Shown: one piece after another, positions 26,481 through 40,000 of the stretch
Position numbering within the stretch: the first letter of the stretch is position 1
Layout of the letters: the number at the start of each line of letters is the position of its first letter
Assembly (NCBI RefSeq): GCF_036588685.1
Contig: NC_086383.1
Coordinates: 37,518,171-37,582,170, forward strand
Source of the DNA: Mytilus trossulus
Taxonomy: Eukaryota > Mollusca > Bivalvia > Mytilida > Mytilidae
Direction: 5' to 3'
DNA length: 64,000 bases
Notes under the pieces: model-generated
What the model saw: only the letters and a program-made list of their open reading frames with translations
Databases searched by the model: none
What the model was told of the DNA's origin: nothing
Translations under genes and position numbers: made by a program

Positions 26481-27875
26481 GCTAAGTAAATACATTACCA
26501 AGTTATCATGTTTTCTGGTCACAGATGAATATTTAACATATAGCTAGATGGTGTTTGAGATCCTCTTGATGGTATAGTGAGAAGAAACTGAACACTGTAT
26601 GATTACCGCTGATAAAGCCATTTACAGCACAACCAACGTCGTACCATTCATGTTGGGATTTGTAAAGACAAAATATAATTGATTATTAATTGTTCAATAT
26701 GAGACATGCATTACAGAAAGTGACTTATTGCAAGATCAATTGATTATGTTGATAATTGATATCATTCTCATGTCTTATAGTTTTTGAACAAACACAATTT
26801 TACAAACAAATGTTTTCTCTCATTTTCTAAATGTGAAGGTGATATCTTTAACTTGTATTCTTTACATAGTTGGCTTTAATTTTAAAAGTTATTAAGATCT
26901 GTACAAACTATATTTATCTTATAATCACTTTGTAAAAAAGAATATACTATACTAATTACACAAATAAATACGATCACTACTCTACATAAATATACATATG
27001 AAACTGCTCTTGCTTTTTTGTGAATAATAAGAAATAGCATGATACAAATATTCAACGCTAAGGCATCAAACTAAACAAAAATCAGAAACACATTCTAAAC
27101 TGAAATCAAGGTTTTTAAGATAAACATGGTACATATGTGTAAGTTATATGTGTTATATGTTTTTCCTTTTTAGTGAGTTTTTCCAAGACTTTATCTATTT
27201 ACAATTATATAGAAAATAAGATGTACATTAGTAAATATAAATATTCTAGTTAATATGCAATAACCATATCATTACTATACTACAAAATATTATAATCCAT
27301 ATATACATTGTACTGACACTTTTGTTCATTTTTCATTTTCATTTAACTTAAAAATAAACTACAAAATGATATTAACTTTGTTTAAAAACAACTAGAAGAA
27401 CACGAACTACAGGCGTAGCACAATTTTTTTCGATGTGGTGACTATTTCAAACCTGACTTGACAGACCGGACAATGTAATATGCAATATTAATATATCATT
27501 AACTATATAAAATGAATTATGCATTTGTAGTATTGCTAAACGATACTGTGAGAGTCTCATTTAGTCGAGTATATCAAAACAGCAAATGACCACCCTTGTC
27601 AACATATTATCATTTATTATTCAATGTATGTTGTTTGATTGAAGTTTTCACCCAAAGCTTCAACAAAAAACCTGAATAGTCTAGCACAATAGTGCACAAT
27701 CCATGGTAACATATACTAAAATGACCCCATCATTTGGTTGAAAATGTATTATTCATTTTACAGGTGTCGCATCTAAGTAGAATTTAAGACAGTTCTGTTT
27801 TCTTTTAATTTATTTTCCAACACAAAGCAAGTTTTTAATGAATGCTTCGAACGTTCATTTTCTACAGAATATTAC
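26481..27875. other. Region downstream of the last recognised SRCR exon
   Basis: This very AT-rich stretch should hold the next exon or the 3' end of the SRCR gene. One phase-compatible acceptor lies at 27671/27672 and would give a short tail with a stop near 27610. No transmembrane exon is evident. Confidence 0.4.
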
Positions 27876-28063
27876 CTTCATCTTCTGTTGAACAGATGAG
27901 AAAACAATGGATGCCAACATCTTCAGAGTGACGACAATTTGATGTATCAGTAGTGTAGGTACAATTCAGTAATTTTCTTTCTGAACCAGAGCAGTTTACA
28001 TCATTTAACCAAATGGTACCTTGTCCATCATTTACACGGATTGCTGGAATCATCTGTCCTGAA
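27876..28063 (-). CDS. SRCR domain 8, second exon (last recognised)
   Basis: TTTACAG|TTCAGG acceptor and GAAG|GTAATA donor; 188 nt. It encodes [34 protein letters not shown] and [16 protein letters not shown]. The donor shows that at least one further exon follows. Confidence 0.93.
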
Positions 28064-31000
28064 CTGTAAACAAAGTCATGATAGGTACATGAACTGGATA
28101 TTATCTTCTTTCCGTTTTGGGGAATATAAGTCTTTCTTGTTCTTTCACAGCTCAGTTGAATACATAGAGATTGTTTTCATCAACAGTTTGTACAAGGACA
28201 CGTTTGGAAAGACACAATTTTAATTTTGAGTAAATCAATATGACAGAACGTATAGTTTGTGGACATTTTATATATCTGACTAAAAAATCTGAAACTATGT
28301 ACAGATAAACAGTTTGAGTAAAACATAGCTTTAGAGTAGTATATGAGTCTATGATTGTTGATTGTTTTGATCAGAGAGGACGACTTAAGTATAAACAGCT
28401 AAAAACATATGAATAAAAAGGGACAAGGTTGAAAGAGTGACGAATACAGTTTATTAAAATATTTACTGTACACTATACTTCAATTCATCTTAAATTGTCC
28501 CTTTTAAAATTGTTATGCGATGATGACTGATGTACCCATACTTTGACTATTTTATTAATTGTGACTGTTTATTGAACGCATCATGTAAATATAACGGAAT
28601 TTGATGAGACTGTTGTTAAAGAGAGAGGGTTAGCGCTATAGAACCAGGTTTAATCCACCATTTTCTACATTTGAAAATGCCTGTACCAAGTCAGGAATAT
28701 GACAGTTCTTGTCTATTCGTTTTTGATGCGTTTTGTTGTTTGATTTTGCCATGTGATTATGGACTTTCCGTATTGATTTTCCTCTGAGTTCAGTATTTTT
28801 GTGATTTTGATTTTTTGAACAGTTACGGATAAATAAACTTATTTTTTGTTTCTTCAAATTCAATTCTTTTGTTTTTTTATTTTTTTAATAAGTTGTAATC
28901 GTACATTGTATGGAGGGCCCTTCGTATTATAAATCATATTGTTTACATGTACATGTGCGCTAAAGCTACGCATAACAAGTCTTATTAGTATCTTATTAAA
29001 TCTGACATTTTAAATTATGCTTTAAACATAACATGCATAATACGCACCAATATCCGAGCTGTCTACAGGCTACTTCTGCATCAACATTCTGAAACTGATT
29101 ATCACAAACTGTTCCCCATTCACCTTTATAATAAGTTTCTAGTCGTCCTTGATTCTCAGTGACACCATCAGTAATACGCAAATTACCTGTAATGCAATGT
29201 TTCAGTTTTACATCAGATGTACTCTCTTTGAGGGCTGTTTGAGATAATTTGTATTTAATTAACGCAAATTCAGTTATTCCTAGTATCTTAATATGGCATG
29301 ATTGTCAAGTCTTAATTAACGCTAGGATATGTACTAACGACTTTTCAATTGTTTTAGGCTCAGAAATGCCAGTTTGTATTATTTTTTCTTAATACATTTC
29401 AAATCTTATTTTTACAGTTGCAGACACGTGTACGTATTATATGTGTATTATAAAGTATAAAGAAACATACATACCATCCGCCATTACAATGATCGATCAA
29501 AACGCCAAACTCGAAATATACATGTGTATTTCACTATGATTACCTGGCTTGTTTTATCATCATCATATTGCCTGATTTTGTATGAGGAATGTAGCTTCAC
29601 GTATTAATATATGGCTGAATTGAGTTCTTGATTGATTATCTAGCATAATCATGATGATAATTTTAATATTAAATATGAGTAAGTGCACATAACTGATTTG
29701 TATGATTACTATAATTTCTAGTTTAGATTGTTTTTTTTAAAGGTTTCCGAAAATTACTTTTAAAAGAACAACAATATGTAATATTGTTAAGATTTTAAAA
29801 TGATTGTATTGTTTATGAACTCATGATGTATACGTCTGGTCTTTTTTCTCTCTTGTTAACATTGGCACGTTAAACTACCCGTAAATAATATCTACATACT
29901 GTACCTTTTTCATGGTATTTTATTTCACATGTATTACAAAACACATATATTGTAAGTACTTTTAATTCCCGATATAAACACAGGATATTGAAAATAAACT
30001 AAAAATAGATACATGATTTTGTGATTGATCGTGATTGTGGTAAAATATTCTGCGGAGTTTTATTCGTGTAATTTTTTATGCAGGCCAAGCACTAGTATAC
30101 TAGCTTCGTCAATTCATATCCATTTGCTTTAAACGTTGTTTTGACCAAATAATACCTTCATTTTCTGTCGAACAGTTAAGAAAACAATGGACGCCAACAT
30201 CATGGTAGTGACGACATGGTGATATATCGTGATTGTAGGTACAATTTAGTAAATTGCCCTCTGCACCAGAACAATTTAGATGATTAAACCAAATGGTACC
30301 TACGCCATCGTCTACTTTATCTGCAGGTAGCATCAATCCTGAACTATAAATACATTAAATATTTATTGTGTTAGTGAGTCATTCCTTTCTCTTAAATTAT
30401 CTTTAGTATTTCAAAGACTATCAATATTCAATTGAAAATATGGTATTCCACATTTATCGGTCGGTGTTCAGCAAACTTTTACCATCTCTTAATGATATTA
30501 TGTATACGACAAATGATTAGTCGAACTTTAATGTTTTGGTTTTTTTTACTATTATTTCATTAATATCACGACTCACCGAACATTTTAATCGAGTATACAG
30601 GAGGGCTCATAATTTAACCTATAATGGTTTACTTTTATAAATTGTGACTTGATTGGAAAGTTGTCTCATTGGAACTTATACAATATTATTTTTTGTATCG
30701 TTATAATTTGAAATAAATTATGCATATGGTATTACTTTCTAAACGTAATACACACCAATATCCGAGCTGTCTACATGCTACTTTTGCATCATCATTCTCA
30801 AATTGATTATCACATACAGTTCCCCATTCTCCTTTATACTTAATTTCTAGTCGTCCTTGATTCTCAGCGTAACCCTTGATAATACGCAAATCACCTGCAA
30901 AGCATAGTAATTTATTAAAAAAGCTCATCCACATCAAACGAATTGATAACAGCTGTCATATTCCCTACTTGGTAAGTCGCACCAATTTCCATTGTATTGA

Positions 31001-34000
31001 CAACGACGTGTGAAAAAAAACAAACACATAAAAGTCGTTGAAATGTCAAATATAGGGGTACAGCAGTCAATATTGTGTAATAATCTTAATCACTATAAAA
31101 ACAATAAAAAAGGAAGTAAAATATGGCATATAAAAAACACATTTACATAAATGTGATTCAAGAAGACAAACATTACAAAAGCACAATAACACAATGACGG
31201 GATGTATAAGAACAGACTCATGTCATATGTAACAAAGAAACACATAAAATCATAATGGCAAAGGAAATCATCAGAAGTAAGATAGGAATGCAAACCATTT
31301 TATAATAAAAACAAGAACATAATGACGGAATGTACAGAGCCACGTCAAAAGGATCTCACAAAACAGACTCATCTTGGATATGTGCTGATTGCTAATTGAG
31401 TCTTAGATGCAATATTTGTTTTATCAGTTGTTTATGTTGTAAGGGACATTGCACTAGCTGCCAGTTACTGCGAGTACTCTCATATATGTACCTAGTGTAC
31501 ATTTGTTGTTGAGAGTTGTAAGTACCTAACCACTTGCAATTGTATTTGTATTTTTATGCATCTGATGGTCCGAGACGACCATTGTCGTCCCTTGATTTTA
31601 GTTGTTCACTAATATCCAAGATGAGTCTGTTTTGTGAGATCCTTTTGACGTGGCTCTGTACTTGTACATTCCGTCATTGTGTTATGATGGCATAATTTAA
31701 ATGCATATATTGTTAACTCCTCTGTGGTTTGTTTTGTTTGTTTCTTCCCTGTTTAACATGACGAAAATAGTTTGTCCATAAACAATGACCATGAATCTAT
31801 GTTGACTTTTTTTTAAAATCAAAATGCATTTGATAAAAGAATTTGAAAATGATTACAAATTACACTTTTATCTACAAAATGTTAAAACGAACAATAACCA
31901 TGTGTTTATTTTAAAATACAAGTACACACTTATTTGACGTTTGTGGCGTAATCGAACATCAATTCACTAATCAGTGACGTAGTAGATATGTGTTTCATTT
32001 ATCGGAACGTAAGTATTTTCCTTCTGACTAGCGTGAACAGCCGATAACGAGAAGATAAGCGAGACATTTACACAAAGCATTACTGCGCGTTATGTTCATG
32101 TTATTATATTGCTAACAACAATAATAAGTTGAGATGTATTTGTGATCGGGACGAAGTCCCTTATAACAGTAGAACATTAAAATTTCCCAAATTTTTCATT
32201 GTACTAATGACCTTTAAATCGTTCAATTTTTTTTATCGCTTTCTTTAATTGTCGCATTTGCGCAGAAATCTACTTCCTTCTTCCGGTCTCATTGTCGTGA
32301 GACTTTGAGTAGTCTAGTAAAAAATAGGAACCCAAGGAACACAATAACAGTTCTTAATTGGTTTAATAATTCTTTGTCTTTGATATGAATTAACGTTTCC
32401 TGAAGCATTGCGATTCTTTGTTTACATTAACCATGAAGTTACAACTTAAATAACGTCACAAGTAATGCCTGCCTCATATTACATATATAAGTATTATCAT
32501 GTATAAAAGACGGCAGTTTTGAACATTATATTGTATGTACAAAAATGTACATGTATTCTGAATAATCTTCGTTTAAGGTGGTACATAACACTACATGTAG
32601 CTTACTCTGTAGAATCCGCTGAAAGTTTAAAATACGTTTTATTGTTAAGAAAATATGAAGCTTCTCAATGAACAAAATTAGTGTTTGACAAACTTCAATT
32701 AAAACAATTAATTGTTTCAGATAATCTGTCTGGCTTACTTTATTTGAAATTTCATATTTTTGTCATAAGGTCAAAGTAAATATTTTTTTTGTCAAAATTT
32801 TATGAAAATTAAACGAACCGACTTAACTTTAGTGAAGGTGTTTGGTACCAACTCAAACGGTTGCGTTTAACAGTGCCGTGGTATATTAAGTGTATATTCT
32901 ACGATTTTTGTTAATGTTTTCTATCTCTAAAACCATACCTTCAGCTTCGATTGAACAGTTGAGAAAACAATGGATACCAACATCATGATAATGTCGACAG
33001 GGTGATATATCTTGATTGTAGGTACAATTTAGCAAATTACTTTCTGAACCGACGCAATTTACGTTATTAAACCAAATGGTACCCATACCATCGTTCACTT
33101 TATTTGAGGGAAGCTGTAATCCAGAACTATAAATAAATTAAAGATACAGTGTGTTAGACATGTTAGATATCGTCTCCTCTAATTTTGTATCTGTGTTAAT
33201 TTATTTCGTGCATTACTATCAAAACATGCCGTACTTAGTTGAAACAATAAGAATAGTTTTACCCACTTTTCGTTCAGACCATTTTAAAGAGGAACACACA
33301 GTTTTTTTTTCAGTAAATCAATTCAATAGGATACGAGTGTGTCGCTGAGTGACTTAGTATCTCTTAAAGAGTTAATAAAACATGAGAGGAGAGTTGTCTC
33401 ATTGACACTCACACCACATCTTCCTTTATCTATATATGTATAGATAAAATAGTTTAAGGAGGAAAGTGATTAAGATGAGCATATAATCATAGAAAAGCTT
33501 ATTGTTTCCATGCTAATAAAACACTTCAATAAAGGCAACAGTAGTATACCGCTGTTCAAACTCATAAATCCATGGACAAAAAACTAAATCGGGGTGACAA
33601 ACTAAATCAGAGGGAAACGCATTAAATATTAGAGGAGAACAACGACAAAACACTAAAATGTTAAACTCACAGAAACGGACCAAGCATCAGACAAAATCCA
33701 ACGAGAATAACAAATATAACATCAAAACCAAATACATGAAGTTGGGATAGACAAGTACCGTTACATGTCTTATCGCAATGTGAATTTACACTAAAAAATA
33801 AGAAAAAAACAAACGACGCAACGTTAAAATGTAACACACACAGAAACGAACAATAATACAACAATGGCCATATTCCTGACTTGGTACAGGACATTTGTAA
33901 AGAGAATGATGGTGGGTTGCACCTGGTTTTGTGGCATACCAAACCTCGCACTTTAATGGCAATGTTAAATCTAACATTGAAATGACAACATAATACTACC

Positions 34001-37000
34001 GGACTACAATGCAAAAAAATATGAGAACATATAAGACAAAGAAACACATGATAAATAGATAACAAAAAGCATCAGGTTTAAAATTTAATACGCCAAAAAC
34101 GCGCCTTGTCCACACAAGACTCAACAGCGACGCCCAGATATAAAAGATCGATAGTGAAATAAGTACTGAAGATCAAAATTTGAAAAGGGTTGTGTCAAAT
34201 ACGACTATGTTTTTAATGGAATAAGAACATCCTTATTATTTAGAACAATTAATGCTATTGAAAACAGTAAATTTTATCAAACAAATATAACAGATATACA
34301 TGATGAAACTAAAGTATTAACTAATTACAGAAAACGAAACCCGAATACATAATGCAAAGACCAGCACAGAATAGACACATATTTGAGACTAACTACCTAA
34401 TATTTCGTTTGAAAGCTAAAATGTACAGTAGGAAATGATATGTAAATAAACTCATCATAGATAAATGCAACTAAAAATGACCACTAGCAAAGTAAAGAAC
34501 CTTTCGTTCTTTTAATTTTCCATATGGTTATCAATAATTTGACAAATTTGTCACAATCTAAATGCTATTAAAAAAAATACACTTATATATAATCAAAGTC
34601 ACCCAATACGCAAATGTGATTCTAAATAAATGCGTATTGTGTCTTTTAGAAGCAAACAGGCTGTTTATTTACACATATCTATTCACTAAAAGAAACTCTT
34701 GTTTTTTACTTGTTGTACTAAATTGTCATTATTCTACGCAATGTTAAGTTGAATAAAAGTTAGAATGATCCGTGTATTAGCGGTGTTAGGTGTTTTCTTA
34801 TGTTCAATAAATCAGAGCAATATATCATGTATATCGTCAATGTAATTAATAATATTTAAAGTACATTTGATCTGAAAGAAACATGCATTTTGAGTTAAAA
34901 TGGAAACATATTATGTCCTTTAGAGGACACTCATAACAACTTGTACCTCAACATATACAAATAACCTGTCATGTCTAAACATATCAATTAACAATGTTTT
35001 TGATCGGCTTGTAAATTCTTCCTATAAAATGTCAGTTGTAGTTTCAATATACCATGACACTAGCCAATTCTGAATTTATATCGAGACAAACGTACAACGG
35101 AATGACTGGTTTTGATATATTATTTCGGAATGTATTGATAAGCGTTTAATGTAAAAATCTTCAGGTCAAATTAAGATATCAAAATAATCGCGCTATCGGT
35201 CGATAACACATCTCCACTTTGAAACCCTGGACGGTTATTCATGGACGAGGTAAACATTGAGATAAAGAAACTGATAAAGATTATATTGCGTATTTGTTAA
35301 ACTTTACAAATGCAAAACATACCAATATCCAAGCTGTCTACATGCAACTTCTGCATCACCATTCTCAAATTGATTATCACATAATGTTCCCCATTCACCT
35401 TTGTAATAAATTTCCAGTCGTCCTTGTTTCCCAGCGAAACCCTCAGTAATACGCAAGTCGCCTGCATAGAAGAATTATATTTACAATTTGCAGATGTATT
35501 GTTTGGGTGTGCTGTTCGAAATTTAACGAGTTGACGCATGTTTACTCATTCGAACTATTTTGGCAGATTATTCTGAGCATATTTTAATTTGGACAGAACT
35601 AACTAATAATAACGTTGCCAATCAGCAATGTACGCTTTAAAATCTCTTTGTTTTGGTAATTTATAAAATATGAATATTCAGCATGTTCAGCTGTCTTTTT
35701 GTAATATTTTCATTGTATGTTTATTTTTGTCTTTCATTTTAAATATAAATTTTTTTAAACAAAGCATCTCTGCACTTTTTATAAAAGCTGAGTCAGTTGT
35801 TAAACTATTGCTTTGAACGTAATTTTTTTTTTACAAAAAACATACCTTCATTTTCTGTTGAACAGTTGAGGAAACAATGGATACCAACATCATGATAGTG
35901 TCGACAGCGTGATGTATCGTAATTATACGTACAATACAGTAAATTACTTTCTGAACCAGAACAATTTACGTTATTTAACCATATGGTACCTATGCCATCA
36001 TTCACTTTATCCGAAGGAAGCTTCAATCCTGAACTATTAATAAATGAAAAATGAATTTTGTTAGATATTTTTTTTTCGTTCATGTATTCGGATTCTGTAT
36101 AGTTTTATCCATTATCGGTTGAAAACAACAATAAAAGGTTACAATGTAACCATTCGTGGTACATGTACATACAATTTTGATTTTGTAAAATAGTTGTTTT
36201 CCCGTCATTATCAAAGTTACTAAATAGGTTTAAAAGTAGATTTGATCTTAATTAAACCATGTTTTTTTGTAGAACAGCTAATGATGACATTTACTTGGAA
36301 CTCGTAAAAAATTGTTCCTAAACATATACAAACATACTAGTTATGTCTAAAAGATAAAACAATTATAGTTTGATCGGCTTGTTTAAACTTCGTATAGCAT
36401 GTAGTGTAAACTATTAATTCGTTCTGTAGTTTTAATCGACCATATATTAAGGCGACAGTAGTATACCGCTGTTCGAAATACATAAAATGATTGAGAAAAA
36501 ATAAATCTGGGTTACAGACTAAAACTTAGTGAAACACATCAACTATAAGAGGAAATTACCGACTCAACAGAAATACAACTAGTTGATTCTAAACTCACCA
36601 CAAAACATACGTGCAACTAAATGAATGATTTTGAGATCTTATTTTGGAATAGGTCGATTAGTATCTAAAGATGTAGTCTTCATTTGAAATTAAGGTATTG
36701 GAAATATAGCCCTATCGTTAGATAAGGTATCTCGACTTAAAACCCCTGTACAGTTCTTTATTTTTTACGTACAAAATGGTATACACATGATTCATATTAA
36801 ATTGCGTGTTTTAACACTCTATAAACGTTAATACCAACCAATATCCAAGCTGTCTACATGCTACTTCTGCATCAACATTTTCAAATTTATCATCACATAA
36901 TGTTCCCCATTCACCTTTGTGATAAATGTCTAGTCGTCCTTGGTTCCCAGCGAAACCTTCAGAAATACGCAAGCCACCTGGAAAGCAGAATTGTGTACAA

Positions 37001-40000
37001 GATTCTGTTGTTTATTCTTTAAGAGAGCTGTTTGAAACTTATGTTATTGAATTGAAGCATGCTGACTCATTTGGACAGTTTGGCAGATTGCTTTGAGTAA
37101 AATTTAATTTAGAGATAAATGTCTAAATATTACGTTGAAAATAGGTAACATCTTGTTCTTTGTTTGCTATAGAATTTCTTTGTGTAGCAAATAATATCAA
37201 TACATTATTTAAATGTCGTTCTGTAATATATTCATTTTGACCTTTGTGTTTACCAGAAAATGAGAACACGCATAGAAGACAAATGCAGTATGTGCACACG
37301 GTGTGATAAGGTGATTAGATGACAACCTAACAATCTACTTTACAAACGTTATGAAAAGAGAGTGTATCAAATAGTGTTCTTAACAAGATAACAAGAACAG
37401 TTTTTTTTTTATAAAATTATTCCTTCATCTTCTGTTAAACAGTTGAGATGACTTCAACGTGTAGGTAATACAATTATAACATTATGTTTTTCTTAGTACG
37501 AAATAAGCTAATGGCGTATATACATGTAGTTATAAAAGGTAACAGGATTGTAATTTAGTACGCCAGACAGTATAATGGGAATCACGCTTCTCGTCTGCTA
37601 GCAGAGACACAGTAAGTACGTGTTTTCTTGGCACCCAACAACTGTTACCATTTTGACCATTGTGTTCACCCGATCTGGGCATACTTAGAGAACTCAATTA
37701 AAATATTAACACAAATCATTAGTGCACGTTGTATAGATGTAATATGTGAGAACTTGTTGTTAGTAAACGTACAGTGATAAATTGAATACAAATCTTTTCA
37801 AAACAAGGGCAACACATCAACTGTTTCGATTTATATACTATAAAGAAGAAGATGTGGTATGATTCCCAATGAGACAGCTATCCACAAAAGACCAACGTGA
37901 CAAAAAAAGTAACAACAATAGATCACCGTATGGCCTTCAACAATGAGCAAAGCCCATACCGCATAGTAAGCTATAAAAGGCCCCAGTAAGACAATGTAAA
38001 ACAATTCAAACGAGAAAACTAACGGCCTTATTTATGTAAAAAAATAAACGAAAACAAATATGTAACACATACACAAACGACAACTACTGATTTACAGGCT
38101 CCTGACATGGGACAGGCACATGCGAATGATTTATAATTTTGCACTGACCAATATCATACCTTCACCATCTTGTGAACAGTTCAGAAAACAATGAATGCCA
38201 ACATCTCCATAGTGACGACAGTTTGATGCATCTGTATTGAAGGTACAATTCAGTAGTTCACTTTCTGAACCCGAGCAGTTTACGTTATTTAACCAAATGG
38301 TACCTAACCCATCTTCTACTTTGTGTGCAGGAATCATCAATCCTGAACTATAAATACATCAATGATACATTTTTTAGATAATCTTCTAATCTACTTATAA
38401 GGACCGATATGATGTCATATTCTTTCAATGTACAGTTAAAAATACGATGACCAGTTTAACCCCTTTTCGAACAAAGTCACATTTGAGGGAAATGGTTGTT
38501 GTGATCAGATACTACATGAGTACAATGCAGTTCGTGTTGCTGCATGTTTGCGTTTATTATTGTTGCACTTCTGTGTTCCTGTTGCTCCTTTGATTTCCTA
38601 ATGTTTGAAGTGTTTTCCTCAGTCTTGGTTTGTGACCCGGAAATGTGTTTTGTCCATCGATGTATGACTATTGAACACCGGAACGGTTCTGTCTTAATGT
38701 ATTGCGTCAGTGCATGATAACTGAGTTAATTCAATTAGGGGCTACGTTTTTTTGAGAGATTGGTTTGTACCGTTCGGGGGCATACTGTGGATTCATTATA
38801 ATTCGTTGGATACCAATTTTCGGGGCTTTCGTAGAAAGAGTCTAACACAAAATTTTATGTTCAACAAATAACAAATTGCAACTAGGCTTGTATGCAGACT
38901 TCTTCAAAACCACGAAAATTGGTTCCCACGAAAATAAATGAATCCACAGTATTCAACTTGCAACTTGCATTAAATACTTACGTATTACGGACTTTATTGT
39001 TTTCTGATTCCATTCATTGGTAACGCTATAGTTTATATACTATCTGCGGTACATCATGAAGCTATCTTATGTTTTATTTTTCCAATGTAAATATTTTCTC
39101 TTTATTTTTCAATTCATCAGTATATGTATTTTTTATTAGCGAACAACTAACTGGATAATTTAAGTTTAATGAAATGTATCACATGTGAAATCTTTATTTC
39201 GAATCAAGATATCGAAAACAATTATCCAATCGTTGGATTACATATTTTGATTTCGAAAAGACTAGATGTTTTTTCATTGACTATGTACAGATTGAGATAG
39301 AGAAACCCATTAGTACTAAATTTCCCTAAAAGTAATACACACCAATATCCAAGCTGTTTACAGGCTACTTTTGCGTCAACATTCGCAAACTGATTATCAC
39401 ATACTGTTCCCCATTCACCTTTGTAATACACTTCTAATCGTCCTTGATTCTCAGCTAAACCCTCAGTAATACGCAAGCCACCTGCAAATCAGAATAATTT
39501 ACATTATTCATATCATATATATTTTCATTGATAGAGGGTTGATGCTCAAACAGAAGTTTTTTAACGAAGAGTTTCAAATGGTGATGTTGAAATCATGCCT
39601 TTGTAAGATTTAAAGACTTCTCAAGAGTTGAAATTATGGAATATCTGTCGCAGACAAAAACGGTCATTTTCCTTACTACAATCTTGTCCCCTTTTCTCAA
39701 ATTTGACATTCATACTTTTTACTAGGTTTCTACGTACATGAGTGAATCGATGGATGCCACATGTGCAGCAAGATGTGTTACATTTCGAGCACCTGAGATC
39801 ATCCCAAGTTTTGGTCGAGGTGTTACTCTGTCTTTGTTTTTCTTTCTTGTGTTTAAGATACTGTTGTTAGTTTTTTTGATTTTTGTTTCTTGCAATGTTA
39901 GTGTCAGTTTAATTTAAGGAGCTTGAATGTCTCTCTGGTATGTTTCACCTCTTTTCTTTGTGTGGGAGCTGTTTGAAACTTTTTGTTTTGAGCGGACGCA

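Noticed and set aside
28636..28863. 75-codon minus-strand frame
   Set aside because: It is a translation of the ~320-bp repeat, copy A.
33667..34065. 132-codon minus-strand frame
   Set aside because: It lies wholly within dispersed repeats and has low-complexity hydrophobic composition.
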